A stretch of DNA of 64,000 bases, taken from assembly GCA_009746045.1 (NCBI GenBank), contig RPFO01000246.1, forward strand, positions 789,642 through 853,641. The letters are read 5' to 3'. Positions 48,771 to 62,200 of this stretch are shown here, piece by piece (the stretch's first letter is position 1; every line of letters starts with the position of its first letter). Source of the stretch: Mesostigma viride (lineage: Eukaryota; Streptophyta; Mesostigmatophyceae; Mesostigmatales; Mesostigmataceae). The notes under the pieces were generated by a model. It had not been told where the DNA came from and searched no databases. It saw nothing but the letters and a program-made list of their open reading frames with translations. The position numbers were made by a program, and so were the translations under genes.

Positions 48771-49030
48771 CTAAAAAGCGGTGAAAAAGGGGTGAAAAAC
48801 GAGAAAAAGCGGTGAATTTTTAGCCCCCTGGTTAAAAAGGGGTGAAAAAGGGGTGAATTTTTTTTCTCGGGGGGTGAATTTTTCACCCCTTTTTCACCAT
48901 GGGGTAAAATTTTTAGCCCCCCGGATAAAAAGGGGTGAAAAGGGGGTGAAAAATTCACCCCTTTTTCACCGGTGAAAAAGGGGTGAAAAAATATTCACCC
49001 CCATAGGGTAATTTTTTTTTCTTGGGGGGT
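48771..49030. repeat. Subterminal repeats, left end of CACTA-like element
   Basis: Multiple GGGGTGAAAAA units and their complements, several paired as perfect hairpins (TTTTTCACCGGTGAAAAA near 48965), with TTTTAGCCCCC variants. Likely transposase-binding or fold-back sequence. Confidence 0.75.
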
Positions 49031-50690
49031 ATCAGGTGAATCACTACATTTCGCCGCCTAGGACACCTTTTTTAGCGGGGAATGTGGGTCGGTCAAGTAG
49101 GGGAAAACGGTGGCAGGTCTCCGAGCGTCAGATACTTGGAAATTTCGTTACGTTCGTATCGAGAGTAGATTTCTGACAATTTTCCTCGTTCGGACAGAGC
49201 CACAGTGAATATCAGCATCCGTCCAGTACCAAAGCATGGACCTAGCAGAAATTCCGTCAGACATCTCGGAAGTAGCAATTTTTAGTATCGAGCGCACTTG
49301 CGCTAGTGTTCAGTACGAATTCGGCCTCCGTCAGGTCAGCAAGCGGCGTGGGAATATACTGAACTGAACAAAACGGTGGACTGTACTAAGAAATTCGTAC
49401 TCAAATTTCGTCATCGGAATCGGAGGGAAATCTTCGACCAAGGACTAGAGATTTCATCAAATTTTCAGAACTGGCCAATTGATGCCAAATGGCGCGATTC
49501 TAGATAACAAGTGTTGCTTTACTGGTATCCGACGGTGCCGAACTTCGAAATTGAATTTGTAACCCCCGCCGTATTGACGGAACCACATTCTCGCATAAAT
49601 TGGGTTTCCGCGGTGGCGAAATGTAGTGTATTTTTTACCCTGTTTTTCACCCCCGGTGTTTTTGCGAGCTTGCTCGAATGCAAGTAGACACTGGAGCGGG
49701 GGTGGGGCATTTTGCGGTCTGGCCGGAAGAGGCGCGTGGCGGCCTCGGAATGGCGTGAACTACCCAGTGTGCTGAATTCGGCGCGAGGTTGGGGAGACGC
49801 TAGATGCCTAGTTGCCTACAACGGGTAACGGGGTTAGGCAATAGGCACCGGGGCCGGGGACGCTGGCGGGCCGACGACGCCCAGTGCTTTCACTAACCGG
49901 CTGCGGGAATTCAAAATCCTGTATCTTACCGTTGCCTGCGCTCGGACTTATCCTTTCCAGCTATGAAGGGGATAACGGGGCGCCTGTTTTGCAAGCATGG
50001 GTTTTCAGTGTTATGTAAAGCTGCGAACATCCCAGTTATTCCCTAAGTATGGTGCCTGAAGTCGCGAATGCCTTTTTTTCCTTTTCACGGGCAGCAACGG
50101 ACGAATGTGTCAGTGTTGCGCCTGCCTTTCGTTTTCGCCATGTGTTATACCCGTCTTGCTTTTGCTGTGCCTGCCTTTCACCCACGTCTTCCAGGCAAGG
50201 TAAAAAGGCGCCTCAAAGAAGCGGCGAGGCGATAATCTCTTCCGCCGTGTTGATATGGTCGCAACCTGCAAACCGATGGCTTGGGGGTTTACGGGACCGA
50301 CACGCTTCTTTTCAAACGAGCAGCTCTTCCCAACTTTCCTCGCTTTTTGCAGCTACGGCTAACTGTTGACGGTTAACTGTGTATCGTTTGCTATGTGGCT
50401 GTGAGGTGTTTGACGCCTTGGCCTTTACGCTGTTTCGCCCTGGACGTTTCCCGAGCTTGCGTTTCGTCCCCGTTGGCCAGGCAAGCGAGCGGAGCAGAGT
50501 TGGAGGGCAGGCAGGCAGCAACAACTGTTTGCCGCGTCGGTGTCGACGTGAGTGCCTTTATCTTCCACTGAAGCGGCAAAAGCCTGGACTTCTGTTTAGC
50601 GGCACTTTTGCCGCTATTTGCGTTTCTGCTTTTGGGGCCACTGGACATTTTCGGCAGGCGCGTCCGTTTGTAATGATCTCCTGTCAATGG
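49031..50690. other. Interior of CACTA-like element, no gene recognised
   Basis: No open frame exceeds about 145 codons and none resembles a known domain. A single TTTTTCACCCCCGG remnant of the subterminal motif lies near 49,640. Confidence 0.5.
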
Positions 50691-51150
50691 ATTTCACAGT
50701 TGACCCACTGTAACATGGCCACCATCACCAACCACGTAGGGACTGTGACATTACACCTGTCACGTGCAATACAGCAACTGTCACAATGCAAGTGTCAGGT
50801 AGTAATACTCACATAGCAACTGTCACAATGCGACTGCCATATTACACCTGTCACAATGCAACTGCCTTGTAGTAACTGTCACGTAGCAACTGTTTCTCGC
50901 AACATAGCAACTGTCACAAGGCAACGTTCTACTACCCAACTGTCACGTAGCAACTGTCACGATGCGACTGTCACGTTACCACTGTCACATGCAATATAGC
51001 AACTGTCACAATGCAAGTGCGACGTAGTAATGCTCACATAGCAAATGTAACAATGCGATTGCCATATTACAACTGTCACAATGCAACTGCCTTGTAGTAA
51101 CTGTCACGTAGTAACTGTTACCTGCAACATAGCAACTGTCGCATGTTATT
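50691..51150. repeat. CAACTGTCACAATG-type tandem repeats
   Basis: Short GCAACTGTCAC units organised in a duplicated block of about 225 bp (50,761-50,920 resembles 50,985-51,150). Confidence 0.75.
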
Positions 51151-51179
51151 AATTACCCTTTGTTAGCCACTCTCTTCCT

Positions 51180-51770
51180 TGAATGCTTGCCATTACTTGC
51201 TTGCTGAATTTAATTCAGTCCCTTGCTTCCTTTCTTAGGCGCTTGCTTCCTTTGTTAGGCCCTTGCTTCCTTTGCTAGGTCCTTGCTTCCTTTGCTAGGC
51301 CCTTGCTTCCTTTGTTAGCCTCTCTCTTCCTTGAATGCTTGCAATTATACTTGCTTGTTGAACCTTGCTTCCTTTGTTAGGCCCTTGCTTCCTTTGTTAG
51401 CCACTCTTCCTTGCATGCTTGCAATTGCTTGCTTGCTGAATCTAATTAGTCCCTTGCTTCCTTTTTTAGGCCCTTGCTTCTTTTGTAAGCCACTCTTCCT
51501 TGCACACTTGCAGTTGCTGAATATAATTACTCCCTTGCTTCCTTTGATACGACCTTGCCTACTTGGTTAGGCCGTTGCTTCCCTGCATGCTAGAGAACTT
51601 CATGAATTGAAACAGACCCCTGTTAAGTGAGACAACTAACTTGTTGATTAGTCCTTACTGCCTCGCGTGGTTGCTTGCTGCATTCCATTTGTCCCTTGCT
51701 TCCTCGGTTAGTCCGGCCTTGCTTCCTTGCATGCTTGCTCGTCAATTTAATGAGCCGTGATTGACTTGCT
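51180..51770. repeat. CTTGCTTCCTTTGTTAGGCC-type degenerate repeats
   Basis: Irregular tandem copies of CCTTGCTTCCTTTGTTAGG with interspersed GCATGCTTGCAATT; no coding potential. To the right (51,770-52,420) the sequence is AT-rich with ATGATCATGATGATCATGAT palindromic runs. Confidence 0.7.
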
Positions 51771-52419
51771 CGCTTAATTAATCCATGGGTTCCCTTACCT
51801 GTTGTGTCACTTAAATGGTGTACTAATTTGAAGCTTGCTTGTTGCGATGTGGATGTGTCATCCGTTGAATGGCGGTTGCAGATGCACTGAAGAAGTGATC
51901 TTTTGCAAGAAGCTTATGAGCCATCAAGCATCGGGCAGGACACATAGAAAAAGCTTGGAGACCATTCTACCTAGATAGAGTTAGTTACTTATTCTACATC
52001 ATGATGACGCCCACCGCGCATCGGTTATACCATGATGAGCTTGATTTCCTTCACTATCTGCAATGCATTTTTTAAGTCTAGCTAGCAAGTGTGTGATTCT
52101 TGCATCGTATTCGTTGATCTTTATGGTCACTTTTAATGAAATTGGCATTGCATGAACAAGTTCATGATGATCATGATGATCATGATTAAAATTAAATTAA
52201 ATTAAATTAACGTGCTGGAAATTTCCCTAGGAAAGAGAAAACATCAGTCCGGCCATGTGTGGGCCATCACGTAGCATAAACCCCAAGTGGAATGGTAAAC
52301 CCCTACGGTCTATCTAACCTACACTAACCTACGCTAGGCCATGATCATGATGATCATCAACATGATTGTAATTAATTCATATATACAATTAATCAATTCA
52401 TATATAAAATCTGTGAACA

Positions 52420-52706
52420 GGGGGTGAATATTTTTTCACCCCTTTTTCACCGGTGAAAAAGGGGTGAAAAACCGGTGAAAAAGGGGTGAAAAATTCACCC
52501 CTTTTTCACCCCCTTTTTAAACCCCTTTTTCACCGGTGAAAAAGGGGTGAAAAAGGGGTGAAAAATTCACCCCCAAAAATTTGCCGGTGATTAGCCGCAA
52601 AATTAACCGCTAAAAAGGGGTGAAAAAGGGGTGAAAAAATGTTCACCCCTTTTTAGCGGGGGTGAAAAAGGGGTGAAAAATTCACCCCTTTTTCACCGCT
52701 TTTTAG
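52420..52706. repeat. Subterminal repeats, right end of CACTA-like element
   Basis: GGTGAAAAAGGGGTGAAAAA units and complements in alternating orientation, counterpart of 48771-49030. Confidence 0.75.
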
Positions 52707-52726
52707 CTGTGTTGGAGCCCAGAGTG

Positions 52727-52729
52727 ATT
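52727..52729. repeat. 3-bp target duplication of CACTA-like element, right
   Basis: ATT, matching 48748-48750. Confidence 0.65.
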
Positions 52730-52997
52730 GGCAATTTTGTACCCCTTGTTCTCGATGTACTTGTCGCTCCAGGGACCGCAAAGTGCAGGCTCCCGGTCGT
52801 CCTTGGACAAGGGACGCGAACCGTCGGAGACGGCCCCCCGCCCCGATTGCGCCATCAGACTTTGGTCAGATGGCAGCTGATTTTTTTCGCCTCTTAATCC
52901 CGCGGCACCGAAAGCCCTGAGGATGAGTAATGATAAATAATCACCATTAAAGACACGACGAAAACGATGGGCATCAAACAAGAACGACAAGCGTCAT

Positions 52998-53560
52998 TAA
53001 TAACGCCGGCCGGCGCAACTGGATGCATGTAAACCATACAAAAGTGATTTTATGAAACACATACAGTTTGTCATTAATAACGACGGCCGGCGTAACTCGG
53101 GCGCAATTAAAAACCATTAAGAAGCAACTCAGGATATGCGGGCAGAAATCTTCAGGTGTAAAAAAGATGTACAAACACAATTTTGGTAATCGGGCCTGAT
53201 TGCGCAACTGCAAGATACCATTGGAAACGCCGGCCGGGCAACTGGATGCATGTAAACCATACAAAAGTGATTTGCACAAAACCCCTACAATTTGTCATGA
53301 GTAACGACGGCCGGCGTAACTCGGTTGCATTTGAAAACCACAAAGAAGCAACTCAGGTAGTGAAGGCGGAAATCCAAGAGGTGATAAAATGTTTACCAAC
53401 ACAAAATGTTGATAAGCGTGCAAGCTTTTGCAAGTGCGCGCAAGATACCATTGGAAACGCCGGCCGGCGCAACTGGAACACCAAAACAAAAAACTTGATT
53501 TGCACGAAACCCATTCAGTTCATCATGGATAACGACGGCCGGCGCAACTTAATGGCACTC
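52998..53560. repeat. GGCCGGC-centred repeats upstream of the DDE gene
   Basis: Six copies of an AACGCCGGCCGGCGCAACT or AACGACGGCCGGCGTAACT motif at about 53002, 53079, 53226, 53302, 53456 and 53531, within three units of about 220-230 bp that alternate the two forms. A seventh copy lies in an intron of the DDE gene (46370-46388). Candidate binding sites or subterminal repeats of the element that carried the DDE gene. Confidence 0.65.
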
Positions 53561-53650
53561 ACCACTTTCACCAAATGCCATGTCGCCATTATATTGAGGA
53601 AAGCGAAGTATGCCCACTTGAAGCTGTGGTCTGCAGAACATTGACACAAA

Positions 53651-55860
53651 ATATGCATGGTATTTCAAGCAATGAATGGTATGTGTCAGGCATCAATGTC
53701 TTTATTGTATCCAAATGTGGTTAGGACGGAGGTTTACATTGGTAGCTATTTTAAGACAATGGCGTATAACCAAACATTGCACACACTCAAGAGTGTACTT
53801 ATGCTGAACTGGAAAGGAACATTAAACAGCAATAAGGTAGATATTTTTCTTTTACATTTAAATTTTTTATTTACTATTTTATATAATATTATATTATATT
53901 ATGTCATATAATATTATTAATATTATATTATGTTATATGAAATAACATTACAATTAACATAAAATTTAAATTATATTTTTTATTATAGTATATTATATAA
54001 TATTATTATATATTATATTCACGACGCTGTGTATTAATAAATGAGACACACCTACACCATCACATCGCCTTGATGTTTCCGTTTTATGGGTCCGGTCGGG
54101 CGTTGGTAGCTGGTCGACAACAATTCTACATTTCCTAAAAAAAAATGCGACCGTGCCTAGATTCGAAGGCGCGCTGTGGCTGACCTGAACTATCGGTGAA
54201 CACCTCGGCGTCACTTGACCGGTCTAGGTTGACATTTCGGCAGAGTAACGCTGCTTAAAGGATCATTGCGTAGTTCGCGCAATTTGGCTCTTTATATATG
54301 TTTTTGGAGACGACGAGCAAGCATCCGATTGGTCAGCCAATTCCTGTCCAGTCCTCGGACAGTGTCCAATCCGGTGCTTGGGATCCAGAAAACGTGCTCG
54401 AGCCTGGCCACTCTTTCGCGGGCGCCGCGCTAGTGGCGTCGCGCCCAAACCTGACCAGGCCATAGGAAAGGGCGGGGGCGAATGCAAGAATTATTGTTAT
54501 AACCTGACCTGTCCTGGGGAAGGTCCGGGGCGAATGCAAGAATTAATATACCTGCGTATGCAACCAACACGGCCGATCCACATACATAATCCGACTGAGC
54601 TGGACGGTACGGACCAAATTTCGGTGCAAATTGAGGCCCAAAAGCTATGTCGGCTGATTTAATGGCGGTGACTGCCTTTAGACGAAACGTGACAAATCTG
54701 GCACGCGGAAAGCAGAAAAAATGCTCGATTGTTGGAGAAAATTAGTTAGTGATTCTAAGTTATGGCGGGATGGTTGCGATCTATAATGTCGCGGGCTTTT
54801 TTTCTTTGCCATCGGCAGGGGGGGTCCGGCCTGAATTTCTGTCGGGATGAATAAAGTATAATGGATGCCTGCCGGGTTGATTGTCGATTGTTACCAGTTT
54901 TGATGGTCGTAAGGAAAGCTAGTTTAATGATGTTTCTAAAGCCGTAAAAATTCCCGCTGCTATCTTTACCTTTCCCGTCATTTTGAGGTAAGATAACATT
55001 AGCCCTGCGCGATGCGTACTGCCCAACCACTCCATGAAAGGGTGGACTTTCTTGTGCGCCTGGGCACGAATAAATGCCCGTTATGGTACGTTCTTGTGTT
55101 AAACGTCTTAAGCTAGCGTTTTCCTGCTTTCTTAGCTCGTTGAGCCTAAGCTTTTTGCCTTTTTTCCGGCCAGATGCAGCCAGAAAGTTGCGGTTCCTGG
55201 CGCTGCATCGCTGGATTCCTGGGTGTCTTTTAGCTAGTTCGTCTGTGACGTGGCTGGCTTTCTGCAGCGCGTGGCCCGCAACCTGTCGGGAAGGTGTAAT
55301 GCTTTTATTTCCATGCTTCTCTGAAATTTCTTTTGCTTTATAGACAGTTGTGTTCGAGGAAATTCACGCGGTCTTCCTAAGCAGCGGCAATATCATTTTC
55401 CCCAGACACTGACGAGCTGGCACCTGTCTCCTAAAGAGAGCGGCTCGTGCTTGTTAGAAAGGAGGCAGTGTGCATTTTGCGGGACACAATGCTTTGGTGG
55501 CACATGCGTCAGGTAGGCTGTTCCAATGGTCTCTTCATGATCACCTTTCCCACTGAGTAAATGTTAGCATTTGTCATGGTAACCAGAGCAGCTAGCCACA
55601 GGTTGGCTGGATAAAAAGTCAGCTTATTTTCTCTTTATATACTGCGTGTGTGGTCCTCCACGTGTCCGGCTTGTTGGGCATTTTGGAAGCGGGTTTATAA
55701 TGTGTTGTTGGGTGGAACAACTTGGTTGTTGGCACAAAATCACACATTATTAGCCGGAGATAGGCATGACATATGCTGCTCAGGCGTGTCGTCCTACCAG
55801 CCTTGTTGTTGAGGGTAGACTCACAAGGCTGGCTGTGCCGATGGAGGGGTGGGGCGTGCT
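53651..55860. other. No recognisable gene; AT-rich tract and short duplication
   Basis: 53,850-54,020 is almost pure A/T with ATATTATATTA runs. A short direct repeat (GGGGCGAATGCAAGAATTA) lies at about 54,474 and 54,527. Remaining short frames show no domain. Confidence 0.5.
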
Positions 55861-55863
55861 AGC

Positions 55864-56345
55864 CCCCCCCACACCCACGCATGCATGCTAGCCCACCCCC
55901 ACACCCACGCATGCATGCTAGCCCCCCCACACACCCACGCATGCATGCTAGCCCCCCCCACACCCACGCATGCATGCTAGCCCACACTCACACCCACGCA
56001 TGCATGCTAGCCCACCCCCACACCCACGCATGCATGCTAGCCCCCCCCACACCCACGCATTCATGCCAGCCCCCCCCACACCCACGCATGCATGACAGCC
56101 CCCCACACACCCACGCATGCATGCTAGCCCCCCACACACACCCACGCATGCATGCCAGCCCCCATACACACCCACGCATGCATGCCAGACCCCCCCACAC
56201 CCACGCATGCATGCTAGCCCCCCACACACACCCACGCATGCATGCCAGCCCCCCCACACACCCACGCATGCAGGCTAGCCCCCCCCACACCCACGCATGC
56301 ATGCCAGCCCACCCCCACACCCACGCGTGCATGCCAGCCCACCCC
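55864..56345. repeat. 30-bp minisatellite, 16 units
   Basis: Unit CCACACCCACGCATGCATGC plus TAGCCCCC or CAGCCCCC. The palindromic GCATGCATGC occurs in most units. The 30-bp period explains open frames on both strands. Confidence 0.9.
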
Positions 56346-56589
56346 TAGCTTGAGCGTGCTTGTAAAGTTTTTGCATGGTTTATTAAAATGAGTGGAATAT
56401 GTATTTATTGCATTAAATGTTAATTTTATCATGAATGAAAATGGTCAACATTGCCGAAGTGCCCCTAAATTGCTCAATATTGTGTGCTCAAGAATTCAAT
56501 GAGGATTGTCATCATGGAAACCCGCACAAATTCACGATTCCGGGCATGCATGTGAAAGTATCAAGAACAATTTTCAATTAAGAATGGTA

Positions 56590-59270
56590 TCTCATTGTTC
56601 CATGAATCAATATGACTCCATGTACGTAGACAAGCCATGATGACCCCATGGGAGCCTGAATCCTCATCATTAAATACATAAATGCCACCCATGTACGTAG
56701 ACGGGCCATGATGACACCAATGGAGCCTGAATCCTCATCATTAATTACATAAATGCCAACCATGTACATACACGGGCAATGATGACACCATGGGAGCCTG
56801 AATCCTCATCATTAATTACATAAATGCCAACCATGTACGTAGGCCAGCCATGATGACACTGTGGGAGCCTGAATCCTCATCATTAATTTCATACATGCCA
56901 ACAACACGTAGACGGGCCATAATGACACCACGGGAGCCTGAATCCTGATCATTTTTTTTTCTTTGACATCCATGTACGTAGGCCAGCCATGATGACACCA
57001 TGGGAGCCTGAATCCTCATCATTTTTTTTCTGAGACATCCATGTACGTAGGCCAGCCATGATGACACCATGGGAGCCTGAATCCTCATCATTAAATACAT
57101 ACATGCCATCCATGTACGTAGACAGGCCATGATGACACCATGGGAGCCTGAATCCTCATCATTTACTATTCCTTGACATCCATGTACGTAGACGGGCCAT
57201 GATGACACCATGGGAGCCTGAATCCTCCTCATTAATTACATAAATGCCAACCATGTACGTAGACGGGCCATGATGACACCATGGGAGCCTGAATCCTCAT
57301 CATTAATTACATAAATGCCAACCATGTACGTAGACGGGCCATGATGACACCATGGGAGCCTGAATCCTCATCATTTTTTTTATGAGACATCCATGTACGT
57401 AGGCCAGCCATGATGACACCATGGGAGCCTGAATCCTCGTCATTTTTTTTTCTTTGACATCCATGTACGTAGACGGGCCATGATGACACCATGGGAGCCT
57501 GAATCCTCATCATTAATTACATACATGCCAACAATGTAGGTAGACAAGCCATGATGACACCATGGGAGCCTGAATCCTCATCATTTTTTTAATGAGACAT
57601 CCATGTACATACGTAGGCCAGCCATGATGACACCATGGGAGCCTGAATCCTCATCATTTCTTTTTCTTTGACATCCATGTACGTAGACAGGCCATGATGA
57701 CACCATGGGAGCCTGAATCCTCCTCATTAATTACATACATGCCATCCATGTACGTACACGGGCCATGATGACACCATGGGAGCCTGAATCCTCATCATTA
57801 AATACATAAATGCCATCCATGTACGTAGGCCAGCCATGGAGACACCATGGGAGCCTGAATCCTCCTCATTAATTACATAAATGCCAACCATGTACGTAGA
57901 CAAGCCATGATGACACCATGGGAGCCTGAATCCTCATCATTTACTATTCCTTGACATCCATGTACGTAGGCCAGCCATGATGACACCAATGGAGCCTGAA
58001 TCCTCCTCGTTAATTACATAAATGCCAACCATGTACGTAGACAAGCCATGATGACACCATGGGAGCCTGAATCCTCATCATTTACTATTCCTTGACATCC
58101 ATGTACGTAGACGGGCCATGATGACACCATGGGAGCCTGAATCCTCTTCATTAATTACATAAATGCCAACCATGTACGTAGACGGGCCATGATGACACCA
58201 TGGGAGCCTGAATCCTCATCATTTTTTTTATGAAACATCCATGTACGTAGGCCAGCCATGATGACACCATGGGAGCCTGAATCCTCATCATTAATTACAA
58301 AAATGCCAACCATGTACGTAGACGGGCCATGATGACACCATGGGAGCCTGAATCCTCATCATTTTTTTTATGAGACATCCATGTACGTAGGCCAGCCATG
58401 ATGACACCATGGGAGCCTGAATCCTCATCATTTTTTTTTCTTTGACATCCATGTACGTAGACGGGCCATGATGACACCATGGGAGCCTGAATCCTCTTCA
58501 TTAATTACATCAATGCCAACCATGTACGTAGACGGGCCATGATGACACCATGGGAGCCTGAATCCTCATCATTTTTTTTATGAAACATCCATGTACGTAG
58601 GCCAGCCATGATGACACCATGGGAGCCTGAATCCTCATCATTAATTACAAAAATGCCAACCATGTACGTAGACGGGCCATGATGACACCATGGGAGCCTG
58701 AATCCTCATCATTAATTACATAAATGCCATCCATGTACGTAGACGGGCCATGATGACACCATGGGAGCCTGAATCCTCATCATTAATTACATACTTGCCA
58801 TTCATGTACGTAGACGGGCCATGGAGACACCATGGGAGCCTGAATCCTCTTCATTTTCTTAATGAGAGGATTCAGGTTACATAAATGCCATCCATGTACG
58901 TAGACGGGCCATGATGACACCATGGGAGCCTGAATCCTCATAATTAAATACATAAATGCCATCCATGTACGTAGGCCAGCCATGGAGACACCATGGGAGC
59001 CTGAATCCTCCTCATTAATTACATAAATGCCAACCATGTACGTAGACAAGCCATGATGACACCATGGGAGCCTGAATCCTCATCATTTACTATTCCTTGA
59101 CATCCATGTACGTAGGCCAGCCATGATGACACCAATGGAGCCTGAATCCTCTTCATTTTTTTAATGAGAGGATTCAGGTTACATAAATGCCAACATGTAG
59201 GTAGACAAGCCATGATGACACCATGGGAGCCTGAATCCTCATCATTAAATACATAAATGCCATCCATGTA
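56590..59270 (-). repeat. 70-75-bp satellite, left arm
   Basis: About 37 units, each containing CCATGGGAGCCTGAATCCTC, a linker of either TAATTACATAAATGCCA or a T-rich ATGAGACATCC or CTTTGACATCC type, then CATGTACGTAG and GCCATGATGACA. Orientation is opposite to the right arm. Confidence 0.9.
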
Positions 59271-62200
59271 ATTAATGATGAGGATTCAGGCTCCCATGGT
59301 GTCATCATGGCTTGTCTACGTACATGGTTGGCATTTATGTAATTTATGAGGAGGATTCAGGCTCCCATGGTGTCTCCATGGCTGGCCTACGTACATGGTT
59401 GGCATTTATGTAATTCATGAGGAGGATTTAGGCTCCCATGGTGTCATCATGGCTGGCCTACGTACATGGATGGCATGTACTTTTTTAATGATGAGGATTC
59501 AGGCTCCCATGGTGTCATCATGGCCCGTCTACGTACATGAATGGCATTTATGTAATTAATGATGAGGATTCAGGCTCCCATGGTGTCATCATGGCTTGTC
59601 TACCTACATTGTTGGCATGTATGTAATTAATGATGAGGATTCAGGCTCCCATGGTGTCATCATGGCCCGTCTACGTACATGGATGGCATTTATGTAATTA
59701 ATGATGAGGATTCAGGCTCCCATGGGGTCATCATGGCTTGTCTACGTACCTGGTTGGCATTTATGTAATTAATGAGGAGGATTCAGGCTCCCATGGTGTC
59801 ATCATGGCTGGCCTACGTACATGGATGTCAAAGAAAAAAAAATGATGAGGATTCAGGCTCCCATGGTTTCATCATGGCTGGCCTACGTATGTACATGGAT
59901 GTCTCATTAAAAAAATGATGAGGATTCAGGCTCCCATGGTGTCATCATGGCTTGTCTACCTACATTGTTGGCATGTATGTAATTAATGATGAGGATTCAG
60001 GCTCCCATGGTGTCATCATGGCCCGTCTACGTACATGGTTGGCATTTATGTAATTAATGATGAGGATTCAGGCTCCCATGGTGTCATCATGGCCTGTCTA
60101 CGTACATGGATGGCATGTATGTATTTAATGATGAGGATTCAGGCTCCCATGGTGTCATCATGGCTGGCCTACGTACATGGATGTCTCAGAAAAAAATGAT
60201 GAGGATTCAGGCTCCCATGGTGTCATCATGGCTGGCCTACGTACATGGATGTCTCATAAAATAAATGATGAGGATTCAGGCTCCCGTGGTGTCATTATGG
60301 CCCGTCTACGTGTTGTTGGCATGTATGAAATTAATGATGAGGATTCAGGCTCCCATAGTGTCATCATGGCTGGCCTACGTACATGGTTGGCATTTATGTA
60401 TTTAATGATGAGGATTCAGGCTCCCATGGTGTCATCATTGCCCGTGTATGTACATGGTTGGCATTTATGTAATTAATGATGAGGATTCAGGCTCCATTGG
60501 TGTCATCATGGCCCGTCTACGTACATGGGTGGCATTTATGTATTTAATGATGAGGATTTAGGCTCCCATGGGGTCATCATGGCTTGTCTACGTACCTGGT
60601 TGGCATTTATGTAATTAATGAGGAGGATTCAGGCTCCCATGGTGTCATCATGGCTGGCCTACGTACATGGATGTCAAAGAAAAAAAAATGATGAGGATTC
60701 AGGCTCCCATGGTGTCATCATGGCTGGCCTACGTATGTACATGGATGTCTCATTAAAAAAATGATGAGGATTCAGGCTCCCATGGTGTCATCATGGCTTG
60801 TCTACCTACATTGTTGGCATGTATGTAATTAATGATGAGGATTCAGGCTCCCATGGTGTCATCATGGCCCGTCTACGTACATGGATGTCAAAGAAAAAAA
60901 AATGACGAGGATTCAGGCTCCCATGGTGTCATCATGGCTGGCCTACGTACATGGATGTCAAAGAAAAAAAAATGATGAGGATTCAGGCTCCCATGGTGTC
61001 ATCATGGCTGGCCTACGTATGTACATGGATGTCTCATTAAAAAAATGATGAGGATTCAGGCTCCCATGGTGTCATCATGGCTTGTCTACCTACATTGTTG
61101 GCATGTATGTAATTAATGATGAGGATTCAGGCTCCCATGGTGTCATCATGGCCCGTCTACGTACATGGATGTCAAAGAAAAAAAAATGACGAGGATTCAG
61201 GCTCCCATGGTGTCATCATGGCTGGCCTACGTACATGGATGTCTCATAAAAAAAATGATGAGGATTCAGGCTCCCATGGTGTCATCATGGCCCGTCTACG
61301 TACATGGTTGGCATTTATGTAATTAATGATGAGGATTCAGGCTCCCATGGTGTCATCATGGCTTGTCTACGTACCTGGTTGGCATTTATGTAATTAATGA
61401 GGAGGATTCAGGCTCCCATGGTGTCATCATGGCCCGTCTACGTACATGGATGTCAAGGAATAGTAAATGATGAGGATTCAGGCTCCCATGGTGTCATCAT
61501 CGCCTGTGTACGTACATGGATGGCATTTATGTAATTAATGATGAGGATTCAGGCTCCCATGGTGTCATCATGGCTGGCCTACGTACATGGATGTCTCATA
61601 AAAAAAATGATGAGGATTCAGGCTCCCATGGTGTCATCATGGCCCGTCTACGTACATGGTTGGCATTTATGTAATTAATGATGAGGATTCAGGCTCCCAT
61701 GGTGTCATCATGGCTTGTCTACGTACCTGGTTGGCATTTATGTAATTAATGAGGAGGATTCAGGCTCCCATGGTGTCATCATGGCCCGTCTACGTACATG
61801 GATGTCAAGGAATAGTAAATGATGAGGATTCAGGCTCCCATGGTGTCATCATCGCCTGTGTACGTACATGGATGGCATTTATGTAATTAATGATGAGGAT
61901 TCAGGCTCCCATGGTGTCATCATGGCTTGTCTACGTACATGGTTGGCATTTATGTAATTCATGAGGAGGATTTAGGCTCCCATGGTGTCATCATGGCTGG
62001 CCTACGTACATGGATGGCATGTACTTTTTTAATGATGAGGATTCAGGCTCCCATGGTGTCATCATGGCCCGTCTACGTACATGAATGGCATTTATGTAAT
62101 TAATGATGAGGATTCAAGCTCCCATGGTGTCATCATGGCCCGTCTACGTACATGGATGGCATTTATGTAATTAATGATGAGGATTCAGGCTCCCATGGTG

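Larger units (their letters stand above)
48751..52726. mobile_element. CACTA-like non-autonomous DNA transposon, 3,976 bp
   Basis: Perfect 46-bp terminal inverted repeats (48751-48796 and 52681-52726) starting CACTCTGGGCTCCAACACAG, flanked by a 3-bp ATT duplication. Inside both ends, 230-290 bp of subterminal repeats in both orientations are built from GGTGAAAAAGGGGTGAAAAA and its complement. A CACT terminus, a 3-bp duplication and subterminal repeats are classic CACTA (En/Spm) features. The interior (49,030-52,420) has no gene I recognise, so mobility would need a transposase supplied elsewhere. The insertion splits the transposase-like gene of another family. Confidence 0.72.
45526..52855 (-). 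pseudogene. DDE-transposase-like gene, split by a CACTA-like insertion
   Basis: Unnamed eukaryotic transposase-like family. Pieces: N-terminal exon from an ATG at 52855 to 52730, insertion 48751-52726, then 48747-48099, 48024-47378 (or 47306), 47224-46421 and 46257-45526. Without the insertion the frame would give about 986 aa. Domains: helical N-terminus with ERAFGIDRRFVATVRG; Cys/His-rich region (CVKGRWKMRNLCACQHH, CECGPECHACDHG, about 47,800-47,950); catalytic-like motifs HTDYAENY (about 46,960), GWSDNCSMQFKS (about 46,700) and FGEQHGKGEVDGAGGTVK (about 46,590); a second Cys cluster (CYCGGACAEERWWDC) and a BAH-like C-terminus (PYWLAEVLQEP, KGQWVVGVRYW). The intron at 46258-46420 closes in phase; that at 48025-48098 is less certain because of a poly-G run. 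Reading from the right enters the inserted repeat and stops within ten codons, so an intact protein is unlikely. Confidence 0.7.

Noticed and set aside
48750-52727. The insertion acting as a spliced intron of the DDE gene
   Set aside because: The gene strand enters the terminal repeat and meets a stop within ten codons, before any usable donor, although an acceptor-like CTTTTTAG exists at the far side.
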